Of a stretch of DNA of 64,000 bases, positions 35,476-44,680 are shown in pieces. Location: contig NZ_JANUSB010000015.1 in NCBI RefSeq assembly GCF_024793895.1, positions 1,755,157 through 1,819,156 on the forward strand, given 5' to 3'. A program made the translations under genes and the position numbers. Under the pieces are notes generated by a model, which worked only from the letters and a program-made list of their open reading frames with translations, did not search any database and was not told the origin of the DNA. Numbering within the stretch: position 1 is the first letter of the stretch; the number at the start of each line of letters is the position of its first letter. The DNA is from Serratia sp. AKBS12. Its GTDB lineage: Bacteria; Pseudomonadota; Gammaproteobacteria; Enterobacterales; Enterobacteriaceae.

Positions 35476-35561
35476 TGGTACCCGGGGCGGGACTTGAACC
35501 CGCACAGCCATAAGCCGAGGGATTTTAAATCCCTTGTGTCTACCGATTTCACCACCCGGGC
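35476..35561 (-). tRNA. leuZ: tRNA-Leu (anticodon TAA)
   Basis: 86 bases including an encoded CCA. The anticodon stem-loop reads GGGAT-TTAAA-ATCCC with anticodon TAA, a long variable arm is present and the T-arm is GGGTTCAAGTCCC. It is one base shorter than E. coli leuZ, in the variable arm. Third tRNA of the glyW-cysT-leuZ unit. Confidence 0.97.
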
Positions 35562-35571
35562 TCGGGAAAAT

Positions 35572-35645
35572 TGGAGGCGCGTTCCGGAGTCGAACCGGAC
35601 TAGACGGATTTGCAATCCGCTACATAACCGCTTTGTTAACGCGCC
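35572..35645 (-). tRNA. cysT: tRNA-Cys (anticodon GCA)
   Basis: 74 bases with encoded CCA. The acceptor stem is GGCGCGT, anticodon GCA lies in GATTGCAAATC, and the T-loop is GGTTCGACTCC. It sits between glyW and leuZ as in E. coli. Confidence 0.97.
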
Positions 35646-35701
35646 GTAATGCTGTTTGCCTTTACAGGCTCAAGGCTCGTGAAACACCAGCCTGATTAAT
35701 T

Positions 35702-35777
35702 TGGAGCGGGAAACGAGGCTCGAACTCGCGACCTCAACCTTGGCAAGGTTGCGCTCTACCAACTGAGCTATTCCCGC
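35702..35777 (-). tRNA. glyW: tRNA-Gly (anticodon GCC)
   Basis: 76 bases with encoded CCA. The acceptor stem is GCGGGAA, the D-arm is GCTCAGTTGGTAGAGC, and anticodon GCC lies in CTTGCCAAG. First tRNA of the operon downstream of pgsA. Confidence 0.97.
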
Positions 35778-35843
35778 ATTATCAGAACTCACTGATTTTT
35801 TTGCTAACTTTCTGCAAATCGTCGCTGCCGTCTGATGCGATGC

Positions 35844-35871
35844 ATTCTACTTACCTGACGTGATGAGTCAA
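35844..35871 (-). promoter_or_regulatory. Promoter of the glyW-cysT-leuZ tRNA operon
   Basis: On the minus strand: TTGACT (35866-35871), 16-base spacer, TAGAAT (35844-35849), then a GC-containing discriminator typical of stable-RNA promoters. Confidence 0.7.
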
Positions 35872-35890
35872 TAAAATTGTTGGCTCATCA
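35861..35890 (-). terminator. Stem-loop after pgsA
   Basis: TGATGAG...CTCATCA inverted repeat (7 bp, extended by CAA/TTG) 31 bases beyond the pgsA stop; it overlaps the -35 of the tRNA promoter. Confidence 0.5.
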
Positions 35891-35921
35891 CGATCGTTTG
35901 ACGATTTTTGCAGCGCATTGA

Positions 35922-36470
35922 TCACGGTTCCAGCAAATCGTTACGTGCCGCATTCAAATATTGGAACATCGACCAGAATGTCAGCACCGCCGCGATGTAT
36001 AACAAACCGATCGCCGCATATTCGACGCTGCGATCTGGGCGCCACAGCAAGCCAACCAGTGACATCATCTGTGCGGTGGTTTTCACTTTGCCGATCCATG
36101 ATACCGCAACGCTGCTGCGCTTGCCGATCTCGGCCATCCATTCGCGCAAGGAGGAAATAATGATTTCACGTGCGATCATGGTGGCAGCCGGCAAGGTGAT
36201 CCACCATGCATGGTAATGCTCCGCTACCAGCACCAGCGCCATCGCTACCATTACCTTGTCGGCAACCGGGTCAAGGAACGCGCCAAAGCGGGTAGTTTGT
36301 TTCCAGCGCCGGGCTAAAAAGCCGTCAAACCAGTCGGTTACCGCAGCAAACACGAAGATGGTGGCGCAAACCATTGGGGCCCAAGTGAACGGCAGATAAA
36401 ATGCCAGGACAAAAAATGGGATCAGAACTACACGAAACAGGGTAAGCCACGTCGGTATATTCAATTGCAT
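35922..36470 (-). CDS. pgsA: CDP-diacylglycerol-glycerol-3-phosphate 3-phosphatidyltransferase PgsA
   Basis: Makes phosphatidylglycerophosphate, the committed step to phosphatidylglycerol and cardiolipin, in the inner membrane. It has 182 residues (the E. coli length) and several membrane helices. The CDP-alcohol phosphotransferase motif is intact: D-G-x2-A-R-x8-G-x3-D-x3-D in [20 protein letters not shown] then VADK. The neighbours uvrC (upstream) and glyW (downstream) match the conserved enterobacterial order. Confidence 0.96.
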   Translation of the reverse strand: MQLNIPTWLTLFRVVLIPFFVLAFYLPFTWAPMVCATIFVFAAVTDWFDGFLARRWKQTTRFGAFLDPVADKVMVAMALVLVAEHYHAWWITLPAATMIAREIIISSLREWMAEIGKRSSVAVSWIGKVKTTAQMMSLVGLLWRPDRSVEYAAIGLLYIAAVLTFWSMFQYLNAARNDLLEP

Positions 36471-36528
36471 AATGCTACGGTAACTATCTGGCTGGAGTGG
36501 AAATTAAGAGTATGTTGCTACATTGCCC

Positions 36529-38361
36529 TCAGTGTTTCAATGCATTGTGGATCTTTTCTGCCAATGCTTGTGAAATACCCGGCACTTTTGCAATTTCCTC
36601 AACGCTGGCATTCAATAATGGTTGAAGTCCGCCCATATACTTCAACAGCATCTGACGCCGTTTTGGCCCAACGCCCTCAATCGACTCCAAGGCGCTGGTA
36701 TTCTTGACCTTCGCCCGTTTCTGGCGATGGCCGGTTATCGCATGATTATGGGAATCATCACGAATATGTTGAATCACGTGCAACGCCGGCGAATCAGACG
36801 GCAGGGAGATCCCCTCACCTTCCGGCACGAAAAATAGCGTTTCCAAACCGGCTTTGCGGTCGGCTCCCTTGGCGATGCCAATCAGTAACGGTTTGTTTTT
36901 GTCCCACGCCACGTCCAGCGAGTTAAAGACTTCCATCGCCATACCGAGCTGGCCCTTGCCGCCGTCAATAAAGATCACATCCGGGATTTTGTTCTCTTCC
37001 AGCGCTTTACCGTAACGGCGACGCAGCACCTGCGCCATCGCCGCGTAATCATCGCCCGGCGTGATACCGGTGATGTTATAGCGCCGGTACTCCGCGCGCT
37101 GCGGGCCGTTTCCATCAAATACCACGCAGGACGCGATGGTTTGTTCGCCCATAGTATGGCTAATATCAAAGCATTCCATGCGATTAATTTCGGCCAAATG
37201 AAGCGTTTTTGCCAATTCGGCCATGCGTTGATGGATGGTCGACTGCTGCGCCAGTTTGGTGGTCAACGCCGTAGCGGCATTGGTGCGCGCCAGTTTCAGA
37301 TAGCGTGCGCGATCGCCACGCGGCTTGCTTTGAATGGCAATTTTGCGCCCAGCCAATTCCGACAACGATTCCGCCAATAGCGTTTTGTCCGGCAGCGTGA
37401 AGTCCAACAGGATTTCGCCAGGCAGCGTTCGTGCCTGACTACCCTGCAAATAAAACTGCCCGACGAAGGTTTGCACCACTTCAGCGATATCGGTGCCGCC
37501 CGGCACTTTCGGGAAATAGCTGCGGCTGCCAAGCACCTTGCCCTGGCGAATAAACAGTACGTGCAGGCAGGCCATTGCGGATTTAAACGACACGCCGATA
37601 ACGTCCAGATCGTCACCGCTACCGGAAACGAACTGCCGCTCGGTCACGCGCCGCACCGCCTGGATCTGATCGCGCACTCGTGCGGCCTCTTCAAAATTCA
37701 GCCCCTTGCTGGCGCTTTCCATTCGCTCAATCAACTGATGCAGAACCTGCTGATCTTTACCGGCCAGAAACAGCCGGACGTATTCGACCTGCCGCTGATA
37801 CTCGTCTTCGCTCACCAGGCCGGCCACGCATGGCCCCAGGCAGCGGCCAATCTGGTATTGCAGACAGGGACGCGAGCGGTTGCGGTATACGCTGTTTTCG
37901 CATTGGCGAATCGGGAACAACTTTTGCAGCAGCGCCAGCGTTTCACGCACCGCATAGGAGTTAGGGAATGGCCCGAAATATTCACCTTTGGCGTGTTTGG
38001 CGCCCCGATGAATAGCCAACCGAGGATGGGTATCACCACTGAGAAAAATCAGCGGATAAGATTTATCGTCACGCAAAAGAACATTATATCGTGGTTGATA
38101 TAATTTAATGTAATTATGCTCCAATAATAGGGCTTCTGTTTCGGTATGCGTAACAGTAACGTCTATTTGCGCGATATTTTTAACCAGGGTTTCTGTTTTA
38201 CGGCTGCCGACCAGCAGGCGAAAGTAACTCGCGAGACGCTTTTTCAGGTCTTTGGCTTTACCGACATAAATAACCGTGCCAGTGGCGTCGTACATACGAT
38301 AGACGCCGGGCTGGCTGGTTACGGTTTTAAGGAATGCCTTCGCATCAAAACGATCACTCAC
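36529..38361 (-). CDS. uvrC: Excinuclease ABC subunit C (UvrC)
   Basis: Makes the two incisions around DNA lesions in nucleotide excision repair with UvrA and UvrB. The protein has 610 residues. An N-terminal GIY-YIG nuclease (GVYRMY...[14 protein letters not shown]) makes the 3' cut, a central UVR helix pair ([20 protein letters not shown]) binds UvrB, an RNase-H-like domain ([19 protein letters not shown]) makes the 5' cut, and C-terminal helix-hairpin-helix motifs ([18 protein letters not shown]) bind DNA. The start overlaps the uvrY end by 8 bases. Confidence 0.97.
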   Translation of the reverse strand: MSDRFDAKAFLKTVTSQPGVYRMYDATGTVIYVGKAKDLKKRLASYFRLLVGSRKTETLVKNIAQIDVTVTHTETEALLLEHNYIKLYQPRYNVLLRDDKSYPLIFLSGDTHPRLAIHRGAKHAKGEYFGPFPNSYAVRETLALLQKLFPIRQCENSVYRNRSRPCLQYQIGRCLGPCVAGLVSEDEYQRQVEYVRLFLAGKDQQVLHQLIERMESASKGLNFEEAARVRDQIQAVRRVTERQFVSGSGDDLDVIGVSFKSAMACLHVLFIRQGKVLGSRSYFPKVPGGTDIAEVVQTFVGQFYLQGSQARTLPGEILLDFTLPDKTLLAESLSELAGRKIAIQSKPRGDRARYLKLARTNAATALTTKLAQQSTIHQRMAELAKTLHLAEINRMECFDISHTMGEQTIASCVVFDGNGPQRAEYRRYNITGITPGDDYAAMAQVLRRRYGKALEENKIPDVIFIDGGKGQLGMAMEVFNSLDVAWDKNKPLLIGIAKGADRKAGLETLFFVPEGEGISLPSDSPALHVIQHIRDDSHNHAITGHRQKRAKVKNTSALESIEGVGPKRRQMLLKYMGGLQPLLNASVEEIAKVPGISQALAEKIHNALKH

Positions 38362-39010
38362 CGCTTAACAAGGTCTCCGCATTGAACAATCCATGTCGGA
38401 TAGCCAAATGGGTCAACTCCACGTCGCCGCTAATGTTCAGTTTGCTGAACATGCGGTAACGGTAGCTGTTGACCGTCTTGGGGCTAAGATTCAACTGTTC
38501 TGAAATCTCGTTGACCTTTTTCCCTTTGGTAATCATCAACATAATTTGCAGTTCACGTTCAGATAAACAATTGAACGGTGTTTCTGTCTGCGGTTCCAAC
38601 TGGCTGAGCGCCATCTGTTGCGCAATGTCCGAGGCAATATACCGTTGACCGGCATGTACCGAGCGAATGGCGTTCACCACATCCTGTGGTGCCGCACCTT
38701 TGCTCAGGTAGCCGGCGGCCCCCGCCTGCATCACCTTGGCGGGCAATGGGTTCTCGGTATGGATAGTCAACATGATGACCTTGATGTCGGGTACGTAGCG
38801 CACAATTTTTCGCGTGGCTTCCAGCCCCCCGATACCCGGCATGTTCATGTCCATCAGCACGACATCTACCGCGTTGCCGCGGCACCATTTCACGGCATCT
38901 TCACCGCACTGGGCCTCGCCGACAACTTTTATGCCTTTGATATCTTCAAGAATGCGTCGTATCCCTGCGCGCACCAGTTCGTGGTCATCAACAAGAAGAA
39001 CGCTAATCAA
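38354..39010 (-). CDS. uvrY: Response regulator UvrY (BarA/UvrY two-component system)
   Basis: NarL/FixJ-type response regulator that, when phosphorylated by BarA, activates the CsrB/CsrC small RNAs and so counters CsrA. It has 218 residues, identical in length to E. coli UvrY: receiver domain with phospho-acceptor D54 ([10 protein letters not shown]), conserved acidic pair D8-D9, Lys in YLSKGA, and a LuxR-type helix-turn-helix ([25 protein letters not shown]). The start is TTG at 39010, supported by GGAG 8 bases upstream and by the family N-terminus; the ATG at 39061 would add 17 foreign residues. Confidence 0.95.
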   Translation of the reverse strand: MISVLLVDDHELVRAGIRRILEDIKGIKVVGEAQCGEDAVKWCRGNAVDVVLMDMNMPGIGGLEATRKIVRYVPDIKVIMLTIHTENPLPAKVMQAGAAGYLSKGAAPQDVVNAIRSVHAGQRYIASDIAQQMALSQLEPQTETPFNCLSERELQIMLMITKGKKVNEISEQLNLSPKTVNSYRYRMFSKLNISGDVELTHLAIRHGLFNAETLLSGE

Positions 39011-39611
39011 GGAAAAATCTCCAAAAAAAGGGGAGTACGCAATCAGCCTCTGTAATCGCAACTGATATTACTTGTTTTTCAGCAAAGAATGAATACAGAT
39101 TAATACGTACGTCCGAATTACTTTGCGCAGTAGGCCTAATTTTACCTATTTTCTTGGTGGTACAGCCGATTTGGCCGTTTTGCTGCGGATAAGCGCAATC
39201 GCAGGCAAAGAGACGTCTAGCCGTAAAGCAATCATACCGCATAAATCGGCACAATCGGCGAATTTGTATTTATAAATAAGCGGTGATTACATTCAATAAC
39301 ATGCGCATCGAATACCTATTAACCATTTGGAAATAGCTATGCATAATATTGTTTGCCGCGGTACGCCGATAACTATTCATTAAACGGCACGGCGCAAAAA
39401 AGATAATTTCCGTTGCAGATTAACCGCAGCGTGCAGCAGGCCGTGGGTGAGAAAGAAAACACTCGGTGGAACGTTACACGTGACCGCTCAGTGCTATGCT
39501 ATACTCCGCGCCCAGAAAACTGCACTGCCGTGCGCCACGGTGAATTGGATCGCCGCTGGAGTGCATTAAACCGCATTTATTCGGGCTACGGCCTCAAAAT
39601 CAGGAGATAAA
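39011..39611. other. uvrY-yecF divergent intergenic region
   Basis: No gene is supported; sdiA, which lies next to yecF in E. coli, is absent. An extended -10 (TG-C-TATACT at 39497-39505) points toward yecF. The uvrY promoter lies in the AT-rich part near 39020-39150. Confidence 0.5.
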
Positions 39612-39836
39612 ATGAGCAACGTTGATTTCACTACCTCCGCAGATCCACAGACGCTGGCAACGGAAGTCGCCTGCCTGAAAGCCACCCTGACGCTGATTCT
39701 GAAATCGATCGGTCAGGCGGATGCCGGGAAAGTCATTATCAATCTGGAGCGGTTTATTGCGCAGATTGAAGATCCTGCGCAAGCGGAAGTGTTTAAGAAC
39801 AGCCTGTTACAGATTAAGCACGCTTACCGCCAATAA
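39612..39836 (+). CDS. yecF: DUF2594 protein YecF
   Basis: A 74-residue helical protein that matches E. coli YecF, with shared segments EVACLKATLTLILKSIGQADAGKV and QIKHAYRQ at the C-terminus. Start ATG 39612 with AGGAG upstream. Function unknown; its position next to uvrY is conserved in enterobacteria. A strong terminator follows. Confidence 0.92.
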   Translation: MSNVDFTTSADPQTLATEVACLKATLTLILKSIGQADAGKVIINLERFIAQIEDPAQAEVFKNSLLQIKHAYRQ

Positions 39837-39864
39837 TTCTGGCAGGTGATCGCCTGCGGCTTGC

Positions 39865-39897
39865 CAGGCCCGCCATCGCGTCGCGGGCCTGTTTCTT
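39865..39897 (+). terminator. Terminator after yecF
   Basis: CAGGCCCGC (39865-39873) pairs with GCGGGCCTG (39883-39891), followed by TTTCTTC. It may serve the convergent lipoprotein gene as well. Confidence 0.75.
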
Positions 39898-39912
39898 CTA
39901 TCGTACAACGGG

Positions 39913-40344
39913 CTAAGCACGCCCTGGTTGCAAAATAAAACCGCGCCGCATATCGCCGCCAATACGAAAATAGCGCACTTCTCCCGCTCGCAGAGTCATC
40001 GGCTGCTGGCCGCTGGTATCACGCCAGATGCACAAATCGTTTTCTATCATATCCTGGCCAATACCAAGCGTATTATTGCCTACCGGTACGCGAAACTCGG
40101 CTTTTTCCTTGCTGGCCAACGACGCGGCAAACTCACCGTTCAAATAAACCCCGGTGCGGCACGAGCCGGCCAACATGCCACTATCACGCACGATGATTAT
40201 CGTGGCATAAGGGGTCGTCGGCAGATTTTGATAAAGCATCAGGCGGCTCGGCGGCGCTGATTTTGCCTGTTGTGGCGGAACGGCCTGCGTGGCACAGCCT
40301 GATAACAGCACGGTGGTAATAAGTAACGCTGCGTAGTGCTTCAT
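39913..40344 (-). CDS. Predicted lipoprotein
   Basis: A 143-residue precursor with a lipoprotein signal (MKHYAALLITTVLLSGC, lipobox LLSGC at about 14-18), a Pro-rich linker and a beta-rich domain with Cys in GSCRTGVYLNGEF and NDLCIWRD. Start at ATG 40344 with GAGGAG upstream; a longer frame from 40446 was rejected because it buries the lipobox. It resembles small enterobacterial outer-membrane lipoproteins of the DUF2846 kind, but I am not certain of the family. Confidence 0.75.
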   Translation of the reverse strand: MKHYAALLITTVLLSGCATQAVPPQQAKSAPPSRLMLYQNLPTTPYATIIIVRDSGMLAGSCRTGVYLNGEFAASLASKEKAEFRVPVGNNTLGIGQDMIENDLCIWRDTSGQQPMTLRAGEVRYFRIGGDMRRGFILQPGRA

Positions 40345-40443
40345 CCTGAACTCCTCGAAAAAACAAGCCCTAATAATAGCAAGATAAACGACTGCTTCCC
40401 CAGTTGAAAGCAGCAAGTGATGAAAAATAGGACTAGTTCCCAA

Positions 40444-40469
40444 CATGCAGATGGCATGCCACCTGCATG
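40444..40469. promoter_or_regulatory. 26-base near-perfect palindrome upstream of the lipoprotein gene
   Basis: CATGCAG, then TGGCATGCCA, then CTGCATG, symmetrical except one pair. It lies 100 bases upstream of the lipoprotein start and may be an operator. Confidence 0.4.
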
Positions 40470-40620
40470 CTCATTGCACCCGAGCGGACCAACTAATAGC
40501 GCATCTCGCTGAGCGACAAACCTGCCCAAAAATAAGCGTTAGGATCGAGAAAAATAACGTTCACCGCACCGATAGTTACAACTTAAGATTATTCTCAGGC
40601 TTGGGTAAATTTACGTTTAT

Positions 40621-41319
40621 TTATCCGCAACTCCCCAAACCGCGCATTGCCAGATGAAAATGATTGGCATGCGCAGCGTTATATTCCGGTCCGAGCGCAT
40701 TGCCAAAAAATCCACAACCGTCATTGAACACCGTGCGTAAATATATGCCGCTGTCGGTTGGTTTCGACCACTGTTTTTCTATTCTCAGCCGTTGGCCATT
40801 CGCCATGCGAAACCCTGAAACATCCCAGGCATCTGCCGTCGCATGTTCACTCAGACGCCCGGCAGGGCGATGATAAATATTGCGGCAGGCATAACTGCCA
40901 AGATGATCGATGCGCGTCAGGCGAGTCCCTAATTGCCGTTGCGCCAGCGGTGCGGCGACCTGGGTAACAAACATGGTGCTGCTCAGCGCCAGCGGGCAAC
41001 TGGCCAGGAAGCTTGAACTGAGCTTGACCTGACCAAAGCTCTGGACGCGTATCGGTGCCACGAGCGGACAGTCACCAGTAACATCGGCGACCTGCCGAAA
41101 CGCCACGTAGCCGGCATCCCGTGCCTGCGCCAACGCCCTTATGCACGCCTGCGGATCGTCCGCCAGCCGTTGCAGCTTCAGTCGGGTCATAAACGTCGGC
41201 GGATCGTTGACCGACAGCGGCGAAAACGGGTTATAACCTGGCGGCAATTGCCGTAGCCACCACGGCGCACTGCCCGCTATCACCAACACGATCAGAATAA
41301 CCATCCCCCACCGCTGCAT
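40621..41319 (-). CDS. Extensin-like (LAS-peptidase fold) membrane-anchored protein
   Basis: A 232-residue protein with one N-terminal membrane helix (MVILIVLVIAGSAPWWL) and a C-terminal extensin-like domain. The metal-binding pattern of LAS peptidases is visible: SEHATADAWDVSGF (H-x-D type) and AAHANHFHLAM (H-x-H type), plus several Cys (CPL, SYACRNIYHRP, DGCGFFG). It may act on peptidoglycan, an inference from the fold. Start ATG 41319 with GAGGG upstream. Confidence 0.8.
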   Translation of the reverse strand: MQRWGMVILIVLVIAGSAPWWLRQLPPGYNPFSPLSVNDPPTFMTRLKLQRLADDPQACIRALAQARDAGYVAFRQVADVTGDCPLVAPIRVQSFGQVKLSSSFLASCPLALSSTMFVTQVAAPLAQRQLGTRLTRIDHLGSYACRNIYHRPAGRLSEHATADAWDVSGFRMANGQRLRIEKQWSKPTDSGIYLRTVFNDGCGFFGNALGPEYNAAHANHFHLAMRGLGSCG

Positions 41320-41501
41320 AATTACCCTCACCAAGGTTAAAATTTGAGTATAGGTGATGACGACGCCGCGCTACCCTTAACGGAACGCAAACAATAACCA
41401 TTCTCACTTTTATTTTAACCACACTTTGGTTAGAATCCTCGCCGCTCAGGATAGGATTAATCCGAGCCTCAATCATGGAAAAGTGAACAGATAGGGATGC
41501 G

Positions 41502-41861
41502 ATGAAGACCTACGGATTGTTAATTTTATTGCCAATTGCCACATTAACCGGCTGTAGTCGATGGGAACGGCCCGGCGCCAATGATGTCTCCCGCCAGGCA
41601 GATTACGCAGCATGCGAAGCACGTGGGTTTGACCGCTTTCCGCCGGATGTGGTGCGGGATATCGAATTTGATTACGGCGACAAATACGTCACCTGCGAGA
41701 AAAACAAGAAAACCTGCCCGAACGGTTATCGCTACGAGCCGCGACCGTCGTTGCGCACGGTGCAGAGCGATCGCAACCAGAATGCCCGCACGGCAACTAT
41801 CGACGCCTGCATGTACGGCAAAGGCTGGCACGAAAAAACCTATTATTGGCCACAGTGGTAA
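41502..41861 (+). CDS. Predicted lipoprotein
   Basis: A 119-residue precursor with lipobox LTGC (MKTYGLLILLPIATLTGC). The mature part has five further Cys (YAACEARGF, YVTCEKNKKTCPNGY, DACMYGKGW) and is charged. The Cys-rich pattern and WHEKTYYWPQW C-terminus recall small phage- or enterobacterium-type lipoproteins; function unknown. Divergent from the extensin-like gene. Confidence 0.75.
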   Translation: MKTYGLLILLPIATLTGCSRWERPGANDVSRQADYAACEARGFDRFPPDVVRDIEFDYGDKYVTCEKNKKTCPNGYRYEPRPSLRTVQSDRNQNARTATIDACMYGKGWHEKTYYWPQW

Positions 41862-41875
41862 ACCACGCCTGGCGG

Positions 41876-42031
41876 TTATTCGTCATCACCGTGCGGCATA
41901 CCGGTTTTCGGCCTGGATTTATCTTCCTCGTGCGGCTTGTTTTTCGCCGTTGATAACGCTTTGCCGATCAACCACAGCAGTAATGGCATTAACAACAGGC
42001 ATATTCCCAACGTAATCAGTGCGTTTGTCAT
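41876..42031 (-). CDS. Small single-span membrane protein
   Basis: A 51-residue protein from ATG 42031 with one helix (LITLGICLLLMPLLLWLIGKAL) and a charged, His-containing tail (KPHEEDKSRPKTGMPHGDDE). The longer frame to 42094 lacks a ribosome site. Function unknown. Confidence 0.6.
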   Translation of the reverse strand: MTNALITLGICLLLMPLLLWLIGKALSTAKNKPHEEDKSRPKTGMPHGDDE

Positions 42032-42109
42032 CCTTCTTTCGCCTGTTCTGCGGACATTACGCCTGAGTGTAGCATTTTGAACCGCTGCCGGCATTGCGTT
42101 AGCCGGTAA

Positions 42110-42131
42110 CAGGCCGGCAATCGCCGGCCTG
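42110..42131 (-). terminator. Stem-loop after the universal stress gene
   Basis: CAGGCCGGC, loop AATC, GCCGGCCTG: a 9-bp GC-rich hairpin just beyond the stop at 42141 on the minus strand; U-run weak. Confidence 0.55.
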
Positions 42132-42140
42132 GATTGGCAG

Positions 42141-42569
42141 TTAGCGGATCACCATTACCGAGGTTTTCGCGTGTCGCACGATGGCGGCGGCGTTCGAGCC
42201 AAGCAGGTAGGTTTTGACGCTGGGCCGACGAGAGCCGATGACGATCAGATCGGCATCTATCTCTTCGGCCAGTTGCAGCACTTCGTCACGCGGTGAGCCA
42301 AAACTGATGCTATACGCGAGCCGCTCCAGGGGAATATCCATTTCAGAGATTATTTTCTTTAGCTTATCAATGGCCTGGATTTCTGCCTGGTTTTCAAACT
42401 CTTTGATGCCGAACGAATAGGCGGTAACAAAAGCAGACGCATCCGGCAACGCATGGAAGAAATGCACCTTGGCACCAGAGGCTTTTGCCAGATACTCCAC
42501 GTGTTTAAGCGCGTTTTCCGTCAGCTTTTCTTCATCAATATCTACTGGCACTAATATTGTCTTGTACAT
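42141..42569 (-). CDS. Universal stress protein, UspF/UspG type
   Basis: A 142-residue cytoplasmic protein of the UspA fold: MYKTILVPVDIDEEKL at the N-terminus, the nucleotide-binding pattern VIGSRRPSVKTYLLGSNAAAIVRHA and the C-terminal SVMVIR. It shares features of both E. coli UspF and UspG, so I do not choose. Start at ATG 42569, with the frame upstream to 42752 rejected. Single gene. Confidence 0.9.
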   Translation of the reverse strand: MYKTILVPVDIDEEKLTENALKHVEYLAKASGAKVHFFHALPDASAFVTAYSFGIKEFENQAEIQAIDKLKKIISEMDIPLERLAYSISFGSPRDEVLQLAEEIDADLIVIGSRRPSVKTYLLGSNAAAIVRHAKTSVMVIR

Positions 42570-42802
42570 ATTCAGCCCCTTATTGAATCGCTCAACTGAG
42601 CCTAGCTTACCGCTCTGCCAGTATAAGGGGGAATCCGTTTGGCGTTTTTGTGATCGGCCAGCAATTCTAAATAACCGCTTGAAAATATTTAACAATAAAT
42701 CAACAACGATAGCCGGGTTATCATCCCGACGCCCCCGACCGCCACAGAACAAGACGGGCCCGCTATGCTTACTGTTACTTCACCATAAAGGAAGCTTGAG
42801 CG

Positions 42803-43024
42803 ATGAAACTGACTCCTGCCGTTATCAAGAAAGCACATTTGGCGATGTCGTTTTTATGGATCATTTTGGCAATACCGTCCGTCATCTGGTGGAAGAACAG
42901 CGTTCTGTGGGTAATTATCATCAGCATTTATGCCAACGTGGTCGGGCATCTGGCGGGCTATACCGCAGCCAGAGCAGACGAAGCAGCAGAGGCCGGCGAA
43001 GCGGAGCAACGGCAAAAGCGCTAG
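42803..43024 (+). CDS. Small two-helix membrane protein
   Basis: A 73-residue protein with a basic N-terminus, two hydrophobic helices (MSFLWIILAIPSVIWW, SVLWVIIISIYANVVG) and an acidic Ala/Glu-rich tail. Start ATG 42803 with AAGGAAG upstream. I do not recognise a family. Confidence 0.65.
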   Translation: MKLTPAVIKKAHLAMSFLWIILAIPSVIWWKNSVLWVIIISIYANVVGHLAGYTAARADEAAEAGEAEQRQKR

Positions 43025-43047
43025 TTATCCGTTAAGCATGCAAGAAA

Positions 43048-43069
43048 ACAGAAGCCCGCAGGCTTCTGT
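43048..43069. terminator. Convergent terminator hairpin
   Basis: ACAGAAGCC, loop CGCA, GGCTTCTGT: a 9-bp stem between two convergent genes. Confidence 0.6.
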
Positions 43070-43083
43070 GCCGGCGTGATGTT

Positions 43084-43914
43084 TCAGCGTTGAATGAAGT
43101 CCAGCAGATCCTGGTTGATCTGCGCCTTGTGCGTGCTGCACAAGCCGTGCGATGCGCCGGGATAGATCTTTTCCTGCGCGTTCGGTAACAGTTTCAGCGC
43201 GGCCTGGCTGGAGGAGATCGGCGGTACTATCTGATCGTCATCACCATAAATAACCAGGGTAGGAATGGTCATGCGCTGCAAATCCTCCCGCTGATCGGTG
43301 GCGGAGAATGCTGCAACACAGTCATACAGCGCCTTGATGGAACCCTGCATGCCCTGCCGCCAGAAACCGTCACGCAACCCTTGCGATGGCTGCGAGCTCG
43401 AGCGGTTGAAGCCATAGAAGGTCTCGGAAAGATCCTTGAAGAATTGCGAACGGTCGTTGATCACGCCCTCGCGTATACCGTCAAATACCGACAGCGGCAA
43501 ACCGTTCGGGTTAAAATCGGTCTTCAGCATAATCGGCGGCACGGCGCCAATCAGCACCGCCTTGGCCACCCGTTCGGTACCGTGGCGGGCAATGTAGCGC
43601 GCCACTTCACCGCCGCCGGTGGAATGGCCGACATGCACCGCATTCTGCAAATCCAGCGCCGCCGTCAACTCCGCCAGATCGTCGGCATACTGGTCCATAT
43701 TATGGCCATCCCACGGCTGCGAAGAACGTCCATGCCCGCGACGGTCATGCGCAATCACCCGATAGCCGTGTGAAGCGAGGAACAGCATTTGATCTTCAAA
43801 AGCGTCCCCTGACAGCGGCCAGCCGTGACTGAACACTATCGGTTGGCCTTCACCCCAATCTTTATAATAAAGCAGGGTGCCATCTTTCAGCTTGAGCATT
43901 GTGCTATTGGTCAT
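43084..43914 (-). CDS. Alpha/beta hydrolase, cofactor-free chloroperoxidase type
   Basis: A 276-residue protein with the catalytic Ser at 98 in GHSTGGGEV, the acid in YGDDDQIVP and the His in GASHGLC. The pattern [29 protein letters not shown] is that of non-haem chloroperoxidases and related perhydrolases/esterases. Natural substrate unknown. Start ATG 43914. Single gene with a long upstream region. Confidence 0.9.
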   Translation of the reverse strand: MTNSTMLKLKDGTLLYYKDWGEGQPIVFSHGWPLSGDAFEDQMLFLASHGYRVIAHDRRGHGRSSQPWDGHNMDQYADDLAELTAALDLQNAVHVGHSTGGGEVARYIARHGTERVAKAVLIGAVPPIMLKTDFNPNGLPLSVFDGIREGVINDRSQFFKDLSETFYGFNRSSSQPSQGLRDGFWRQGMQGSIKALYDCVAAFSATDQREDLQRMTIPTLVIYGDDDQIVPPISSSQAALKLLPNAQEKIYPGASHGLCSTHKAQINQDLLDFIQR

Positions 43915-44680
43915 CGTTATACCCCATGTAGTGACGGGAAAACATCGTTCGCGTTCAGCTTGCTACCGTAACGTGACAAACGAATGTCATTCAGTATGGA
44001 CTAGCGAATGGCACTCTGCGTAGCCTGCCACGCCAGCAGAGACTCCGGCGTCCACGCTCGACGCATTTAGCCGCATGATTTCCATGATCTGTTTTGCAGG
44101 TCAATTGTCGCCGCACGGCATGAATTTTGTCTGTCGATGCGTGGCTGACGCGCCAGATGGGCTTACCAATCCCACTAATACGGCCGACGCATGATTAATT
44201 TTCAGGGCATATATCAGCAACGGCAAACCACCTGCCAGCGCAGACTGAAAAAGCTAAGCAAATGATTTTGCTGTCAGCTGGCCGGCACTGCTGAGCGTAG
44301 CCGCAGCGCCGTTTGCCGCCCGTCGCCGTTTTTCGCTCCCCCGTCGATAACCACCGATAGCAACGTAGCTGGCGATATGGCTTATACAATCCTGCATTAG
44401 TTTTTCTCATGTGATTTTTTAAGCCGTTGTTTTATCAAAGGGATTACCTCGCCAAGGACTGTTAATTTTCCGTAACCAGGAGTAACCTTGCGCCCCCTGA
44501 ACCCCCGGCCGGCCTGGCTGGAGTCATTATCGCAATAGTTTCAATGCACGCTGAGGTTATGCGCTGATGAAAATATTGCACTATCTTAAAAAGCCGGCAC
44601 CGCCGGGAGAAACGTATAAAAAACAGCCACAATAGAGCTGCTAACTCCATTCATGACAGGTAAAAACAGGACATCATCAG
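43915..44680. other. Intergenic region upstream of cycA
   Basis: No supported gene. A 22-codon frame at 44567-44635 (MKILHYLKKPAPP start) lies just before cycA, with GAGG at a long distance; it may be a leader peptide or chance. The rest shows broken frames. Confidence 0.45.

Noticed and set aside
44567-44635. 22-codon leader-like ORF before cycA
   Set aside because: The ribosome site is too far away and no attenuator hairpin follows; kept only as a note in the gap entry.
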